Part shown: piece after piece, positions 33,827-42,868 of the stretch
Numbering within the stretch: position 1 is the stretch's first letter
How the letters are laid out: each line of letters starts with the position of its first letter
Source: Mesorhizobium japonicum MAFF 303099
Lineage (GTDB): Bacteria > Pseudomonadota > Alphaproteobacteria > Rhizobiales > Rhizobiaceae
Assembly: GCF_000009625.1 (NCBI RefSeq)
Contig: NC_002678.2
Span: 4,186,001-4,250,000 of the forward strand
Length of the DNA: 64,000 nucleotides
Direction: 5' to 3'
Program-made: the position numbers and the translations under genes
The notes under the pieces: model-generated
Told to the model about the DNA's origin: nothing
The model's input: only the letters and a program-made list of their open reading frames with translations
Databases searched by the model: none

Positions 33827-35410
33827 CTAGACCGAAACATCCGCGATGGCCGCCTTGGCCATGGCGAGTTGCGCCGGCGCGACGGACAGATCGCGCAGGC
33901 CCGCTTCGAGCAGCGACGGGATCGCTGCCGGATCGCCGCCGGCATCGCCGCACAGGCTGACGGGAATGCCGTTTTCCCGTCCAAAGGCGGCGACCGAGCC
34001 GATCAGCCGCAGCACCGCCGGGTGGCGGACCGAATTGAAATGGGCCACAGCAGCGTTATCCCGCGCGGCCGCCATCACATATTGCGTCAGATCGTTGGAG
34101 CCGATCGAGAAGAAGGCCACGCCGGCGAAGGCCTCGGGCGCGATGGCCACCGACGGCACCTCGACCATGATGCCCAGCGGCGGCATCTTTTGCGCGACAC
34201 CGCCCGCGGCAAGGGCTGCCTGCTCTTCGGCGAACAGGGCGGCTGCGCGCTCATACTCGTCGGCCATGGCGATCATCGGAAACATCACTCTGAGATTGCC
34301 GTGTGGCGCGGCGCGCAGCAATGCCCTGATCTGTATGCGAAAAATGTCGAGCCGCGCCAGCGACAGCCTGATCCCGCGCAGGCCAAGGAATGGATTGCCT
34401 TCCTCGACGGTGAAGCCCGGCACCGGCTTGTCGCCGCCCGCATCGACAGTACGGATCGTCACCGGTTTTTCCCCGGCCCATTCCAGCACCTTGCGATAGG
34501 CGCGGTATTGCGTCTCCTCATCCGGCAAATTCTTGCCGAACAAGAACTCTGTTCGCATCAGCCCGACCCCGTCGCAGGTCGCGACGTCAATGCCGTCGAC
34601 ATCGGATGGGTCGGCGATGTTGACTTGCACGCGCACCGCCGTGCCGGCCTTGGTCACCGCCGGCCGCGCCAGAAAACGCTGCGCCTTGCCCTGACGGGCC
34701 GCGAAGGAAGCGGATGACTGCCGGAACGCGCCGATCTCCGCCGGCGAGGGCGCCAGCACGATGCTGCCATGCTCGGCGTCGAGCAGTGCCATGCCGGCAG
34801 GACTGGCAGACATTTCGCGCAGACCCACGACCATAGGCACGCCACGTGAGCGCGCCAGCATGGCGACGTGGCTGGCGGTGCTGCCCGCCTTCAGCGCGAT
34901 GCCGCCGCCATGGCTCCAGTCGGTTTCGAGAAAGCGCGTCGGCGCGATGTCCTCGCCACAGAGGATGGCACCGGTAGGCGCCGCGCTGTCGACGTCCTCG
35001 GTCAGGGCACGCAGCACTTGGTCCCTGATATCGCGCAGGTCCGTGGCGCGGGCACGGAAATAGTCCTGGTCGGAGGCCTCGTAACCGGCGATCTCGGCAT
35101 CGAGCGCCTCTCGCCATGCCACGTCGGCGGTCTGTCCGGACGTGATCGACGCGAAGGCCGGCCCTCTCAAGGCGTCGTCTTCCAGCATGGCAATGTGGAA
35201 TTCGAGTATGCCGGCGGCGTCGCTGTCGGCTGCCTCCGCCATGGCGGAAAGCCGGCTCACTGCCGTGCCGATCGCGGCTTGCAGCGACGTCTTCTCTTCC
35301 GCTAATGTGGCTTTGCCTGCGTAGACGGCCGGCGGCCGGTCGAGGTCGAACAGCGGCCCCTCGGCATAGCCGGCCGAGGCCGGAACACCCTCAATCCGCA
35401 TGGCCCGCAT
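33827..35410 (-). CDS. PTS enzyme I-type PEP phosphotransferase of the Dha system
   Basis: About 527 residues with the enzyme I fold. The phospho-His lies in GGIALKAGSTASHVAMLARSRG (His after TAS), followed by the PEP-binding barrel with LMRTEFLF, GLRGIRLSL and FSIGSNDLTQYV near the C-terminus. It takes phosphate from PEP and passes it to the HPr encoded just upstream, then to DhaM. In some bacteria EI, HPr and DhaM are one DhaM polypeptide; here all three are separate. Start alternatives: GTG at 35446 overlapping the HPr stop as GTGA, ATG at 35410, and ATG at 35401 (MRIEGVPAS, closest to the family start). Confidence 0.9.
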   Translation of the reverse strand: MRAMRIEGVPASAGYAEGPLFDLDRPPAVYAGKATLAEEKTSLQAAIGTAVSRLSAMAEAADSDAAGILEFHIAMLEDDALRGPAFASITSGQTADVAWREALDAEIAGYEASDQDYFRARATDLRDIRDQVLRALTEDVDSAAPTGAILCGEDIAPTRFLETDWSHGGGIALKAGSTASHVAMLARSRGVPMVVGLREMSASPAGMALLDAEHGSIVLAPSPAEIGAFRQSSASFAARQGKAQRFLARPAVTKAGTAVRVQVNIADPSDVDGIDVATCDGVGLMRTEFLFGKNLPDEETQYRAYRKVLEWAGEKPVTIRTVDAGGDKPVPGFTVEEGNPFLGLRGIRLSLARLDIFRIQIRALLRAAPHGNLRVMFPMIAMADEYERAAALFAEEQAALAAGGVAQKMPPLGIMVEVPSVAIAPEAFAGVAFFSIGSNDLTQYVMAAARDNAAVAHFNSVRHPAVLRLIGSVAAFGRENGIPVSLCGDAGGDPAAIPSLLEAGLRDLSVAPAQLAMAKAAIADVSV

Positions 35411-35442
35411 TCCCCGCGAGCCGGCGAAGAAGCGCGCCCGCC

Positions 35443-35745
35443 TCACGCCGAGCGGACATGACCGGCGTCCTCGTCGAAATCTCGCTGCACCAGGTCGATC
35501 AGCGCGCGTACCGCGTCATCGGCGCCGCTGCCCCTAGCCCTGATGTACAGCATCGTTCCCTTCGGCGCCTTGGCTGCCATCACCTTGACGATGCTCTTGG
35601 CGTCGAACCACGGCCCGTTGGCGGCAAGCGCGATTTCCACGTCGGCGGCAAACGTCTTGGCCAGCTTGGTGAACTTCACCGAAGGACGCGCATGCAGCCC
35701 CACATCGTGGGTGATCAAAACGGTCGCTTCGGCGGCTGCGGACAT
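35443..35745 (-). CDS. HPr-like phosphocarrier of the Dha system
   Basis: A 100-residue HPr. The phosphorylatable His is in GLHARPSVKF near residue 18. The Ser-46 region reads DAKSIVKVMAAKAPKG. It carries phosphate from EI to DhaM. It is encoded between dhaM and EI, 20 bp after dhaM. The lasso HprK-like kinase lies 35 kb away and is unlikely to act on it, but the presence of a kinase-site-like Ser keeps this open. Confidence 0.92.
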   Translation of the reverse strand: MSAAAEATVLITHDVGLHARPSVKFTKLAKTFAADVEIALAANGPWFDAKSIVKVMAAKAPKGTMLYIRARGSGADDAVRALIDLVQRDFDEDAGHVRSA

Positions 35746-35765
35746 TTTTCAGAAATCCCGTTCAC

Positions 35766-36155
35766 TCACGACGGCGACAATTCATGCGCCGTCGCCACCA
35801 CTTCCTTCAGCGAGGCGCCGCCGGAGGATTCGGTCGCGGCCATCACCGCGCCCTCGACGATCGGCGCGTTGCACACGATGATCTTCTGCGCACGCGGCTC
35901 GCCGATCATCTCCACCGCCATTTCCGAGTTGGTCTCGGCGCCGCCGAGATCGACGAGGATGGCAACGCCGGCTTCCGACCAGGCCTTGTCGATGGCGCCC
36001 ATGATCGCCTCGACATTGGTGCCGAGCCCGCCATGGCCGTTTCCGCCGCACCATGCAAGCGGCACTTCGTCGCCCACCATCTGGCGTACCATGTCGGCCG
36101 TGCCCTCCGCGACCAGCGGCGAATGCGACACGATCACGATCCCGACATTGCTCAT
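35766..36155 (-). CDS. dhaM: phosphoryl-transfer subunit DhaM (EIIA-Man type)
   Basis: A 129-residue PTS EIIA-mannose-family domain. The active His is in IVIVSHSPLVAEG near residue 10, and the fold motif ILVDLGGAETNSEMA follows. It phosphorylates the ADP bound to DhaL. Its start ATG overlaps the dhaL stop by 4 bp. This is the bare EIIA form without fused HPr and EI. Confidence 0.92.
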   Translation of the reverse strand: MSNVGIVIVSHSPLVAEGTADMVRQMVGDEVPLAWCGGNGHGGLGTNVEAIMGAIDKAWSEAGVAILVDLGGAETNSEMAVEMIGEPRAQKIIVCNAPIVEGAVMAATESSGGASLKEVVATAHELSPS

Positions 36156-36754
36156 GCGCTTTCCCCGATCGCTTGCCCCACCGAGCGCACCAGCAGCGCG
36201 GTCGAGCGCGCGCCGGCATCCATATGGCCGACCGAGCGCTCGCCGAGGAACGAGGCGCGGCCGCGCAGCGCCTTCATCGGCACGGTCGCTTCTGCGGCGG
36301 CGTCGGCGATATCGGCGATCTCAGCCGCCGTCTTGTCCCCGGCCAGGGCGTCATGCACCGGCTGCAGCACATCGAGCATGGTTTTTTGGCCGATCTGCGA
36401 CTTGCCGCGCGCGGCCACGGCTTCGACCGCCTTGCCGAACGCAGCGGCCAGGTTCTTGCGATCGGGATCCGCCGCAATCGCCTTGCCCAGCGCCATGAAC
36501 AGCGTACCGAACAAGGGACCCGAAGCGCCGCCGACCGTCATCACCAGCTTGGTGCCGATCGCTTTCAGGGCGTCAGGCAGCGGTTTTGCGGCGAACGCAT
36601 CGGCCTCGGCTCGCACGGCCTCGAAGCCGCGCTTCATGTTCAGCCCATGGTCGCCGTCGCCGATCGCCTGGTCGAGCGCCGTCAATTCCTCGGCGTGAGC
36701 GGCAATCGTATCGGCGGCCACCGCGATCAGCCTGGCAAGGTTCAACGCCGCCAT
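36152..36754 (-). CDS. dhaL: dihydroxyacetone kinase subunit DhaL
   Basis: A DhaL of about 200 residues with LDQAIGDGDHGLNMKRGF (metal and ADP binding Asp) and TVGGASGPLFGTLFM, closing with SVGHMDAGARSTALL. It holds ADP that is rephosphorylated by DhaM and transfers the phosphate to DhaK-bound dihydroxyacetone. By comparison with E. coli DhaL the ATG at 36754 gives the right N-terminal length; an ATG at 36823, 3 bp after the preceding stop, would add 23 residues and may be used through coupling. Confidence 0.9.
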   Translation of the reverse strand: MAALNLARLIAVAADTIAAHAEELTALDQAIGDGDHGLNMKRGFEAVRAEADAFAAKPLPDALKAIGTKLVMTVGGASGPLFGTLFMALGKAIAADPDRKNLAAAFGKAVEAVAARGKSQIGQKTMLDVLQPVHDALAGDKTAAEIADIADAAAEATVPMKALRGRASFLGERSVGHMDAGARSTALLVRSVGQAIGESA

Positions 36755-36826
36755 GTCGCCCAAAATCCCGGTTTCCAGTCTGCTGGCAGTAGCGAAAGAA
36801 CGGTCATTCGACAACTGGTGCATGCG

Positions 36827-38470
36827 TCAGGCCGTGACGAGCAGCGTGGCGGCGGCCGAAAACACCTCGGCCACCGCATGGGCGCCGGGGTCGACCACGC
36901 CTTGCAATTTGGTGCCGACATAGGCCGACCGTCCGGCCTTCGCCTTTTCCATGGCGGCTGTCGCCTCGGCCCCGCGCTGGGCGGCGGCCGCTGCCTCCTC
37001 CAGGCCATCGGCGTCGAGCGCTTTTAGCGCGGGCTCCAGCGCATCGACCATGGTGCGATCACCCGGTTTGGCGCCGCCGTAGAAAGTCATCCGCTCGAGC
37101 CCGGCAAGCAGTGCCTTGGACAGACTGGCGCCGCCACCGAGGACCTGTGCCGCCGCCGTGAAGAAGATCGACAGCAGCACCCCGCTCGAGCCGCCCATCG
37201 ACGAACTCAATATGTCGCCGATTGCGCCAAGCGTCGCCGCAGGGTTCGCCAGCGGCAGGACGTCGAGCCGTTCCAGGATGCTGCGCGCGCCGGTCGCCAC
37301 CGTCGAGCCGGTGTCGCCGTCGCCCGCCTTGGCGTCGAGCCCGTTCAATGACGCTTCGAGCGAGATCAATTTTTCGCAGACCGTGACGATCAGGCGCCTG
37401 CTGCTGGCATCCTGGCTGGCCTTGTGCGCAACACTTTGTCCGGCTGCCTTCGCCATCGGCACGATGACAGGTGCCGCGACCGGCTTGGCCGGCATCCAGG
37501 CATGCGGGCCGACCGGCGCCAGCAGGGCTGCTTCGCGCGCCGCATCGAGCCGGATCAGCGACAACGAGAAGCCGTTCATGTTGAGCGCCGTCATCAGCGG
37601 GCCGGGGCCGATCGTCAGCTTGACAGTCTTGGCCAGTGGCGAGGCTAGCACCGCATTGGCAATCAGCGACATTTCGAGGGGCGGCACCGCGCCGAGATTG
37701 TTGATCAGCAAGGCATGGCTCGCCTTCGGGTCGAGCCCTGCTGCGAGGCGCTCCGCCATGATCGCGACCAGCCTGTCGACGCTTTGCAAGGCAATCCGCT
37801 CGACGCCCGGCTCGCCATGAATGCCAAGGCCAAGTTCGCCGTCGTCCGCGCCAAACCTGTCTTCATGCGGCTGGCCGGGGATGGAACAGGAGGACAGCGA
37901 CATGCCGAGCGAAACGATATCCTTTGCCGCCGCCCGTGCCGCCGCCGCGATATCAGCCAGATTGTGGCCGGCCTCCGACAGATGGCCGGAAATCTTGTGC
38001 ACGAACAGGGTACCGGCGACGCCGCGCGGCTGGGCGATATCGGGCAGCGCGATGTCGTCGGCAACGATCACCATCTCGACGCGAAAGCCCTCGGCGCGCG
38101 CCTTTTCCGCCGCTAGGCCGAAATTGAGCCGGTCGCCGGTGTAGTTCTTGACGATAAGCAGACAGCCGGCCGGGCCGGTGACCGCGCGGATGGCAGCGAG
38201 CACCGCTTCGACGCTCGGCGAGGCGAAGATCTCGCCCGAGACCGCCGCCGTCAGCATGCCCTTGCCGACAAAGCCGGCATGCGAAGGCTCATGCCCGGCG
38301 CCGCCGCCGGAAACGACGCTGACCCTCGACTTGTCCCAGTCGGCGCGCAGCACGACCTTGATCTCGGGATAGCCGTCGAGGCGCGCGAGATCGCCTGAGC
38401 CGATGGTGCGCAACAGGCCGTCCAGCGCCTCGGTGACGATCGTTTCCCTGCGGTTGAAAAAGTGCTTCAT
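36827..38470 (-). CDS. ATP-dependent dihydroxyacetone kinase (fused K and L domains)
   Basis: A 547-residue single-chain kinase. The DAK1 domain (about 1-330) has GGGAGHEPSHAGFVG and LGLGIHGEPGVER with the substrate-binding His. A linker precedes the DAK2 domain (about 355-547) with LDAKAGDGDTGST for ATP and metal and SMGGSSGVLLS. It phosphorylates dihydroxyacetone with ATP, needing no PTS. In the same operon as a full PTS-type DhaKLM set, it provides a second route or acts on another ketose or aldehyde. It lies 69 bp after the second ABC ATPase. Confidence 0.9.
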   Translation of the reverse strand: MKHFFNRRETIVTEALDGLLRTIGSGDLARLDGYPEIKVVLRADWDKSRVSVVSGGGAGHEPSHAGFVGKGMLTAAVSGEIFASPSVEAVLAAIRAVTGPAGCLLIVKNYTGDRLNFGLAAEKARAEGFRVEMVIVADDIALPDIAQPRGVAGTLFVHKISGHLSEAGHNLADIAAAARAAAKDIVSLGMSLSSCSIPGQPHEDRFGADDGELGLGIHGEPGVERIALQSVDRLVAIMAERLAAGLDPKASHALLINNLGAVPPLEMSLIANAVLASPLAKTVKLTIGPGPLMTALNMNGFSLSLIRLDAAREAALLAPVGPHAWMPAKPVAAPVIVPMAKAAGQSVAHKASQDASSRRLIVTVCEKLISLEASLNGLDAKAGDGDTGSTVATGARSILERLDVLPLANPAATLGAIGDILSSSMGGSSGVLLSIFFTAAAQVLGGGASLSKALLAGLERMTFYGGAKPGDRTMVDALEPALKALDADGLEEAAAAAQRGAEATAAMEKAKAGRSAYVGTKLQGVVDPGAHAVAEVFSAAATLLVTA

Positions 38471-38539
38471 CGAATTCGTCCCGTATTCGCAATCGTCAAT
38501 CAGAAGCGGCGCTGCGCCGGCTGGAAACACCGAAACCGT

Positions 38540-39553
38540 TCACATCAATCTTTGTCCATTGGCGCCGAAATAGAGTGGCGAACGGTAGCGGATCACCACT
38601 TTGTCGCCTTGCGCCAGGTCGGTGTCGGGGTCGGTCAGCGTCACCAGTTTCTTCGGCCCCACCGTCACATGCAGATGGTTCTGGTCGCCGAGATGCTCGA
38701 CCCAGTCGACGACACCATCGGCCTGGCCATTCATCGCTTTCTCGATCGTCAGATGTTCGGTGCGCGCGCCGATCGTCTTGGTGCCCACCGGCGCGCCGCC
38801 ATCGGGCAGAAGGCCGGTCGGCAGAAGATTGATCGCCGGCTGGCCAAGCCTAGCCGCGACATGCAGGTTTGCCGGCTCCGAATAGATGGTTCGCGGCGAG
38901 CCGATCTGCACGAGCACGCCGTCGGCGAGGATGCCGATGCGGTCGGCCATGGTCATCGCCTCGATCTGATCGTGGGTGACATAAAGCATGGTCGCGCCGA
39001 GTTCGGACTGGATGCGCTTCAGCTCCAGCCGCAGATCCGCGCGCAGCTTGGCGTCGAGCGATGACAGCGGCTCGTCCATCAGATAGATCGCCGGCTTGCG
39101 CACCAGCGCCCGGCCGATGGCGACGCGCTGCATTTCGCCGCCGGAAAGCTTGGTCGAGCGATTAGCGAGCTTGTGATGGATGCGCACCATCTTTGCCACT
39201 TCCTCGACCCGCCGGCGGATCTGGTCCTCCGGGATTTTCCGAGCCGGCGAGCGCAGCGGGAAGGCGAGATTGTCGTAGACCGACAGATGCGGATAGAGCG
39301 AGTATTGCTGGAACACGAAGGCCGTGTCGCGCTCGGCCGGCGACAGCGCCGTCGCATTATGGCCGCCGATTTCGATGGTGCCGGCATCTGGCCGCTCCAG
39401 CCCGGCGATCAGCCGCAGCGTCGTCGTCTTGCCGGCCCCGGTCGGCCCGAGCAGCACGACGAATTCACCGTCTGCTATGTGCAGGTCGAGACCGTTGACA
39501 GCGACATGCTCGCCAAAGCTCTTGGTCACATTCTTGATGTGCACGTCAGCCAT
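38540..39553 (-). CDS. ABC importer ATPase (MalK/UgpC type), second subunit
   Basis: A 337-residue ATPase. Walker A is GPTGAGKTT, signature LSGGEMQRVAIGRALVRKP, Walker B YLMDEPLSSLD, switch His in VTHDQIEAMT, followed by an OB-type regulatory domain (about 240-337). It powers sugar or polyol uptake with the two permeases upstream. The start overlaps the first ATPase by 8 bp. Paired distinct ATPases suggest a heterodimer. Confidence 0.9.
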   Translation of the reverse strand: MADVHIKNVTKSFGEHVAVNGLDLHIADGEFVVLLGPTGAGKTTTLRLIAGLERPDAGTIEIGGHNATALSPAERDTAFVFQQYSLYPHLSVYDNLAFPLRSPARKIPEDQIRRRVEEVAKMVRIHHKLANRSTKLSGGEMQRVAIGRALVRKPAIYLMDEPLSSLDAKLRADLRLELKRIQSELGATMLYVTHDQIEAMTMADRIGILADGVLVQIGSPRTIYSEPANLHVAARLGQPAINLLPTGLLPDGGAPVGTKTIGARTEHLTIEKAMNGQADGVVDWVEHLGDQNHLHVTVGPKKLVTLTDPDTDLAQGDKVVIRYRSPLYFGANGQRLM

Positions 39554-40658
39554 GCTGCGCTCTCCCCTGAGAGGCGGTGTCGTGGACCGCGGTTCTCACC
39601 GCGCGGCCCGATCCCTTGTCGAACAGCGACAGCCGGGCGCTGTTCAGCGCCAGGCCGACATGATCGCCGGCATTGAGCCGGATTTCGGCCGGCACCCGCG
39701 CCTTGATGATGCCGTCTGCCGTTTCCACCGCGACGATCTGCGTGGTGCCGAGATACTCGGTGCCGTAGATAGCGCCGCGCAGCTTCGAGGCATCGTCGAA
39801 GCGGATGTGTTCGGGCCGGATGCCGAGCGCCATGTCGCTAGGTGCGATATCCTCGCGCACCTCCGGCACCGCGACCTTCGCGCCCTGGACGACGATCTCC
39901 TTCGCGCCCTTGGCGAGCCCGCCGCCGAAGCCCAGAAAATTCATCGGCGGTGAGCCGATGAAGTCGGCGACGAACATGGTCGCCGGGCGGTCGTAGATTT
40001 CGCGCGGCGTGCCGAACTGCTCGATGACGCCGTGGTTCATCACAGCGATCTTGTCGGCCATCGACATCGCCTCCATCTGGTCATGCGTTACATAGACGGT
40101 GGTGGCGTGGATGCGGTTGTGCAGTTCGCGCAATTCATGGACCATCAAGTCGCGGAATTCGGTGTCGAGCGTGCCGAGTGGCTCGTCCATCAGGAAGCAT
40201 TTCGGCCGCCGCACGATGGCGCGGCCGAGCGCCACGCGCTGGCGGTCGCCGCCGGCAAGGCCGGAGACGGATTTGTTGAGCAGATGGTCGATACGTAGCA
40301 GTTTTGCCGTCTCTTCGACGCGTGCGCGGATTTCGGCCGACGGCATGCCTTGCGCCAAGAGCGGAAAGCCGATGTTCTTGCGCACATTCATGTGCGGATA
40401 GAGCGCGAACAGCTGGAAGACGAAAGCAATGTCGCGCTCGCGTGCCCGCAGCATTGTGACATCCTCGCCGCCGAGCAGGATCTCTCCGCCGGTCGGTAGT
40501 TCGAGCCCGGCGATCATGCGCAGTGTCGTCGTCTTGCCGCAGCCCGACGGCCCGAGCATGACGAAGAACTCGCCATCCTCGACGACGAAGTTGGAATCCT
40601 GCACGGCGACGAAATCGCCGAAGGCCTTTCTCAGGTGCTGAACACGGATCTCGGCCAT
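39546..40658 (-). CDS. ABC importer ATPase (MalK/UgpC type), first subunit
   Basis: A 370-residue ATPase. Walker A is GPSGCGKTT. The signature reads VSGLAGGDRQRVALGRAIVRRP, with LAGGDRQ in place of the usual LSGGxxQ, a deviation also seen in heteromeric transporters. Walker B FLMDEPLGTLD, switch VTHDQMEAMS. A TOBE-like regulatory tail follows. It starts 2 bp after the small membrane protein. Likely pairs with the ATPase at 38540. Confidence 0.9.
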   Translation of the reverse strand: MAEIRVQHLRKAFGDFVAVQDSNFVVEDGEFFVMLGPSGCGKTTTLRMIAGLELPTGGEILLGGEDVTMLRARERDIAFVFQLFALYPHMNVRKNIGFPLLAQGMPSAEIRARVEETAKLLRIDHLLNKSVSGLAGGDRQRVALGRAIVRRPKCFLMDEPLGTLDTEFRDLMVHELRELHNRIHATTVYVTHDQMEAMSMADKIAVMNHGVIEQFGTPREIYDRPATMFVADFIGSPPMNFLGFGGGLAKGAKEIVVQGAKVAVPEVREDIAPSDMALGIRPEHIRFDDASKLRGAIYGTEYLGTTQIVAVETADGIIKARVPAEIRLNAGDHVGLALNSARLSLFDKGSGRAVRTAVHDTASQGRAQHG

Positions 40659-40660
40659 GA

Positions 40661-40867
40661 TTATTCCGGGAACTTCGAGACGATGATGAACATCACGGTG
40701 CCGGCAAGCATAGTGATGAAGGAATAGGTGTAGAGCGACAGCGCGAAAGGCTGGAACAGCATCAGGAAGCCGATGGCGATCAGCACTGTGGCGATGTTTT
40801 CCATCAGGCCGCGCCGGGCCCAGGCTGGCCAGCGCGACTTGCGTTTGACTGATTTGGTCATGCTCAT
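40661..40867 (-). CDS. small two-span membrane protein of the ABC operon
   Basis: A 68-residue protein: a basic N-terminus (KSVKRKSRWPAWARRG) followed by hydrophobic segments ENIATVLIAIGFLMLF and SFITMLAGTVMFIIVSKFP. It overlaps the permease stop by 4 bp and precedes the ATPase by 2 bp, so it is clearly a translated member of the operon. Similar tiny proteins sit at the same place in rhizobial glycerol-type transporters (GlpU). Function unknown; an assembly or accessory role is inferred. Confidence 0.75.
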   Translation of the reverse strand: MSMTKSVKRKSRWPAWARRGLMENIATVLIAIGFLMLFQPFALSLYTYSFITMLAGTVMFIIVSKFPE

Positions 40868-41814
40868 TTGCGCACCGCGCCGAATGTGATGCCGCGCAGC
40901 AATTGCTTGCGAAGCAGGATGGTGAAAACCAGGATCGGCACCAGGAAGATCGTCGTGCCGGCGGCGACCGCCGGCCAGTCCTGGCCGCCTTCGCCGATGA
41001 TGGTCGGGATGAAGGGCGGCGCGGTCTGCGCCGTGCCCGAGGTCAGCAGTGCCGCGAAGGCATATTCGTTCCAGGCGAAGATCAGGCAGAAGATCGCGGT
41101 CGCGGCAATGCCGGTCGTCGCCTGCGGCAGCACGGTGCGCCAGAAGGCCTGCAGCCGCGTGTAGCCGTCGATCATCGCCGCTTCCTCATATTCGCGCGGG
41201 ATCTCGTCGATGAAGCCTTTCAAGAGCCACACCGCCAGCGACACGTTGACCGCCGTGTAGAGCAGGATCATGCCGAGCGCTGTGTCCGACAGGCCAAGCT
41301 CGCGGTACATCAGGTAGATCGGAATGGCGACCGCGATCGGCGGCATGAAGCGCGTCGACAGGATGAAGAACAGAAGGTCGTCGGCGAGCGGCACCTTGAA
41401 GCGCGAGAAACCATAGGCCGACAGCGTGCCGAGAAAAACCGCGCAGAAGGTCGAGCCGAAGGCGATGATCAGCGAGTTGAGGAAGCGCGGCAGGAAGTTG
41501 GACGGGCCGGCGATCACCATGTTGCGCTTGCGCACCGTCTCGTCGCAGAAGCCGGTCGCCGGCCCCAGCGAGTTGATGTATTCCGGCGTCTGCCGCGTCC
41601 GTGTCGTGAACAGGTTGCAATAGCCTTCGATGCTCGGCTGGAACACGATCTTGGGCGGATAGGCGATCGAGTCCGGCGGCGTCTTGAAGCTAGTGGCGAA
41701 GATCCACAAGAGCGGCACGATCGAGATCAGCGCGTAGGCGATGATGATCGCGCCGGCGATGCGCTTCGAATTCGCTGACGGTGCGACGACCGAATGGGCA
41801 GTGGTCAGGCTCAT
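40864..41814 (-). CDS. ABC importer permease, MalG type
   Basis: A 316-residue permease with six hydrophobic segments. The EAA loop reads YEEAAMIDGYTRLQAFWRTVLPQA near 215-234, the ATPase contact. The first helix AGAIIIAYALISIVPLLWIFATSF is followed by an unusually long periplasmic loop with two Cys. It overlaps the upstream permease by ATGA and the small protein downstream by 4 bp. Forms the channel with the permease at 41811. Confidence 0.9.
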   Translation of the reverse strand: MSLTTAHSVVAPSANSKRIAGAIIIAYALISIVPLLWIFATSFKTPPDSIAYPPKIVFQPSIEGYCNLFTTRTRQTPEYINSLGPATGFCDETVRKRNMVIAGPSNFLPRFLNSLIIAFGSTFCAVFLGTLSAYGFSRFKVPLADDLLFFILSTRFMPPIAVAIPIYLMYRELGLSDTALGMILLYTAVNVSLAVWLLKGFIDEIPREYEEAAMIDGYTRLQAFWRTVLPQATTGIAATAIFCLIFAWNEYAFAALLTSGTAQTAPPFIPTIIGEGGQDWPAVAAGTTIFLVPILVFTILLRKQLLRGITFGAVRK

Positions 41815-42758
41815 CTCTGCTTTACCTTGTTCAGCGCCTTGACGTAGATGTTGGCGAGCCCGAACACCGCCACGAACAGGATGATGGCGAAGGCCGAGGA
41901 ATAGCCGGTGCGCCAGCTCTCGAAAGCTTGCCGCTTCAGCGTGATCGAGGCGACCTCGGTGGTCGAGCCGGGCCCGCCGCCGGTGAGCAAATTGACCATG
42001 TCGAACATCTTGAAGTTGTCGATGCCGCGAAACAGCACCGCCAACATGATGAAGGGCAGCGCCATCGGCAGGGTGATCGACCAGAATTGCCGCCAGTTGG
42101 AAGCGCGGTCGACCTCGGCCGCCTCATAGATGTATTCCGGGATGGAGCGCAGTCCGGCGAGGCAGATCAGCATCACGTAGGGCGTCCACATCCAGGTATC
42201 GACGATGATGATCGACCATGGCGCCAGCGACACGTTGGAGAGCATCTGGATGCTTGTCGGCGGGATGCCGCTGACGAACGAGATGACATAGGAGAACAGG
42301 CCGATCTGCGGCTCGTAGAGGAAGCGCCAGAAATTGCCGACCACCGCCGGCGACAGCATCATCGGCACCAGGATCAGCGTCGTCCAGAAGGCGTGGCCGC
42401 GGAATTTCCGGTCGATCAGCCAGGCGAGCGTGAAGCCGATCAGCGTTTCCAACAGGATAGTCCAGAACACGAAATGCGCCGTCGTCTGCATGGCGATCCA
42501 GATGTCATGGTCGCCCAGGATGCGCTGGTAGTTGGCAAAGCCGAGATTCTTCACCACTTCGTTCGGCCGGTTGGCCCGGTAGTTGGTGAAGGACAGATAG
42601 ATCGCCCAAAACAGCGGGAAGATGTTGATGGCCAGCAGCAACAGGATCGTCGGCGAAATGAACAGCCAGGCGAGGCCCTTGTCGCTGATGCCCCGGACTT
42701 TGCGGGCCAACGGTTCCGGGGTCGCCCGGGCAACGTTCTCCGCGGTCCGATTGAGCAT
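41811..42758 (-). CDS. ABC importer permease, MalF type
   Basis: A permease of about 315 residues with six membrane helices (first one LAWLFISPTILLLLAINIFPLFWAI, split in the protein near 30-54) and an EAA loop YEAAEVDRASNWRQFWSITLP near 205. The ATG at 42758 has AGGA 8 bases upstream; the frame is open to 42836, where it runs into the intercistronic hairpin. It partners with the MalG-type permease. Confidence 0.9.
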   Translation of the reverse strand: MLNRTAENVARATPEPLARKVRGISDKGLAWLFISPTILLLLAINIFPLFWAIYLSFTNYRANRPNEVVKNLGFANYQRILGDHDIWIAMQTTAHFVFWTILLETLIGFTLAWLIDRKFRGHAFWTTLILVPMMLSPAVVGNFWRFLYEPQIGLFSYVISFVSGIPPTSIQMLSNVSLAPWSIIIVDTWMWTPYVMLICLAGLRSIPEYIYEAAEVDRASNWRQFWSITLPMALPFIMLAVLFRGIDNFKMFDMVNLLTGGGPGSTTEVASITLKRQAFESWRTGYSSAFAIILFVAVFGLANIYVKALNKVKQR

Positions 42759-42813
42759 GGTCAGTCCTGCTTCGGTCACTTGGGTCGTCTCTGTGATGGA
42801 ATTTATCTGAACT

Positions 42814-42843
42814 GCGTCCCGTGCCAAGGGTGGCACGGGACGC
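42814..42843 (-). promoter_or_regulatory. strong hairpin between binding-protein and permease genes
   Basis: GCGTCCCGTGCC and GGCACGGGACGC form a perfect 12-bp GC-rich stem with a 6-base loop. It starts 26 bp after the stop of the substrate-binding protein gene. No U-run follows, so it is not a simple terminator. Such hairpins after binding-protein genes stabilise the upstream mRNA segment and give more binding protein than permease. Confidence 0.75.
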
Positions 42844-42868
42844 TTGGGCCTAGCTCGGGAGGAGCCGG

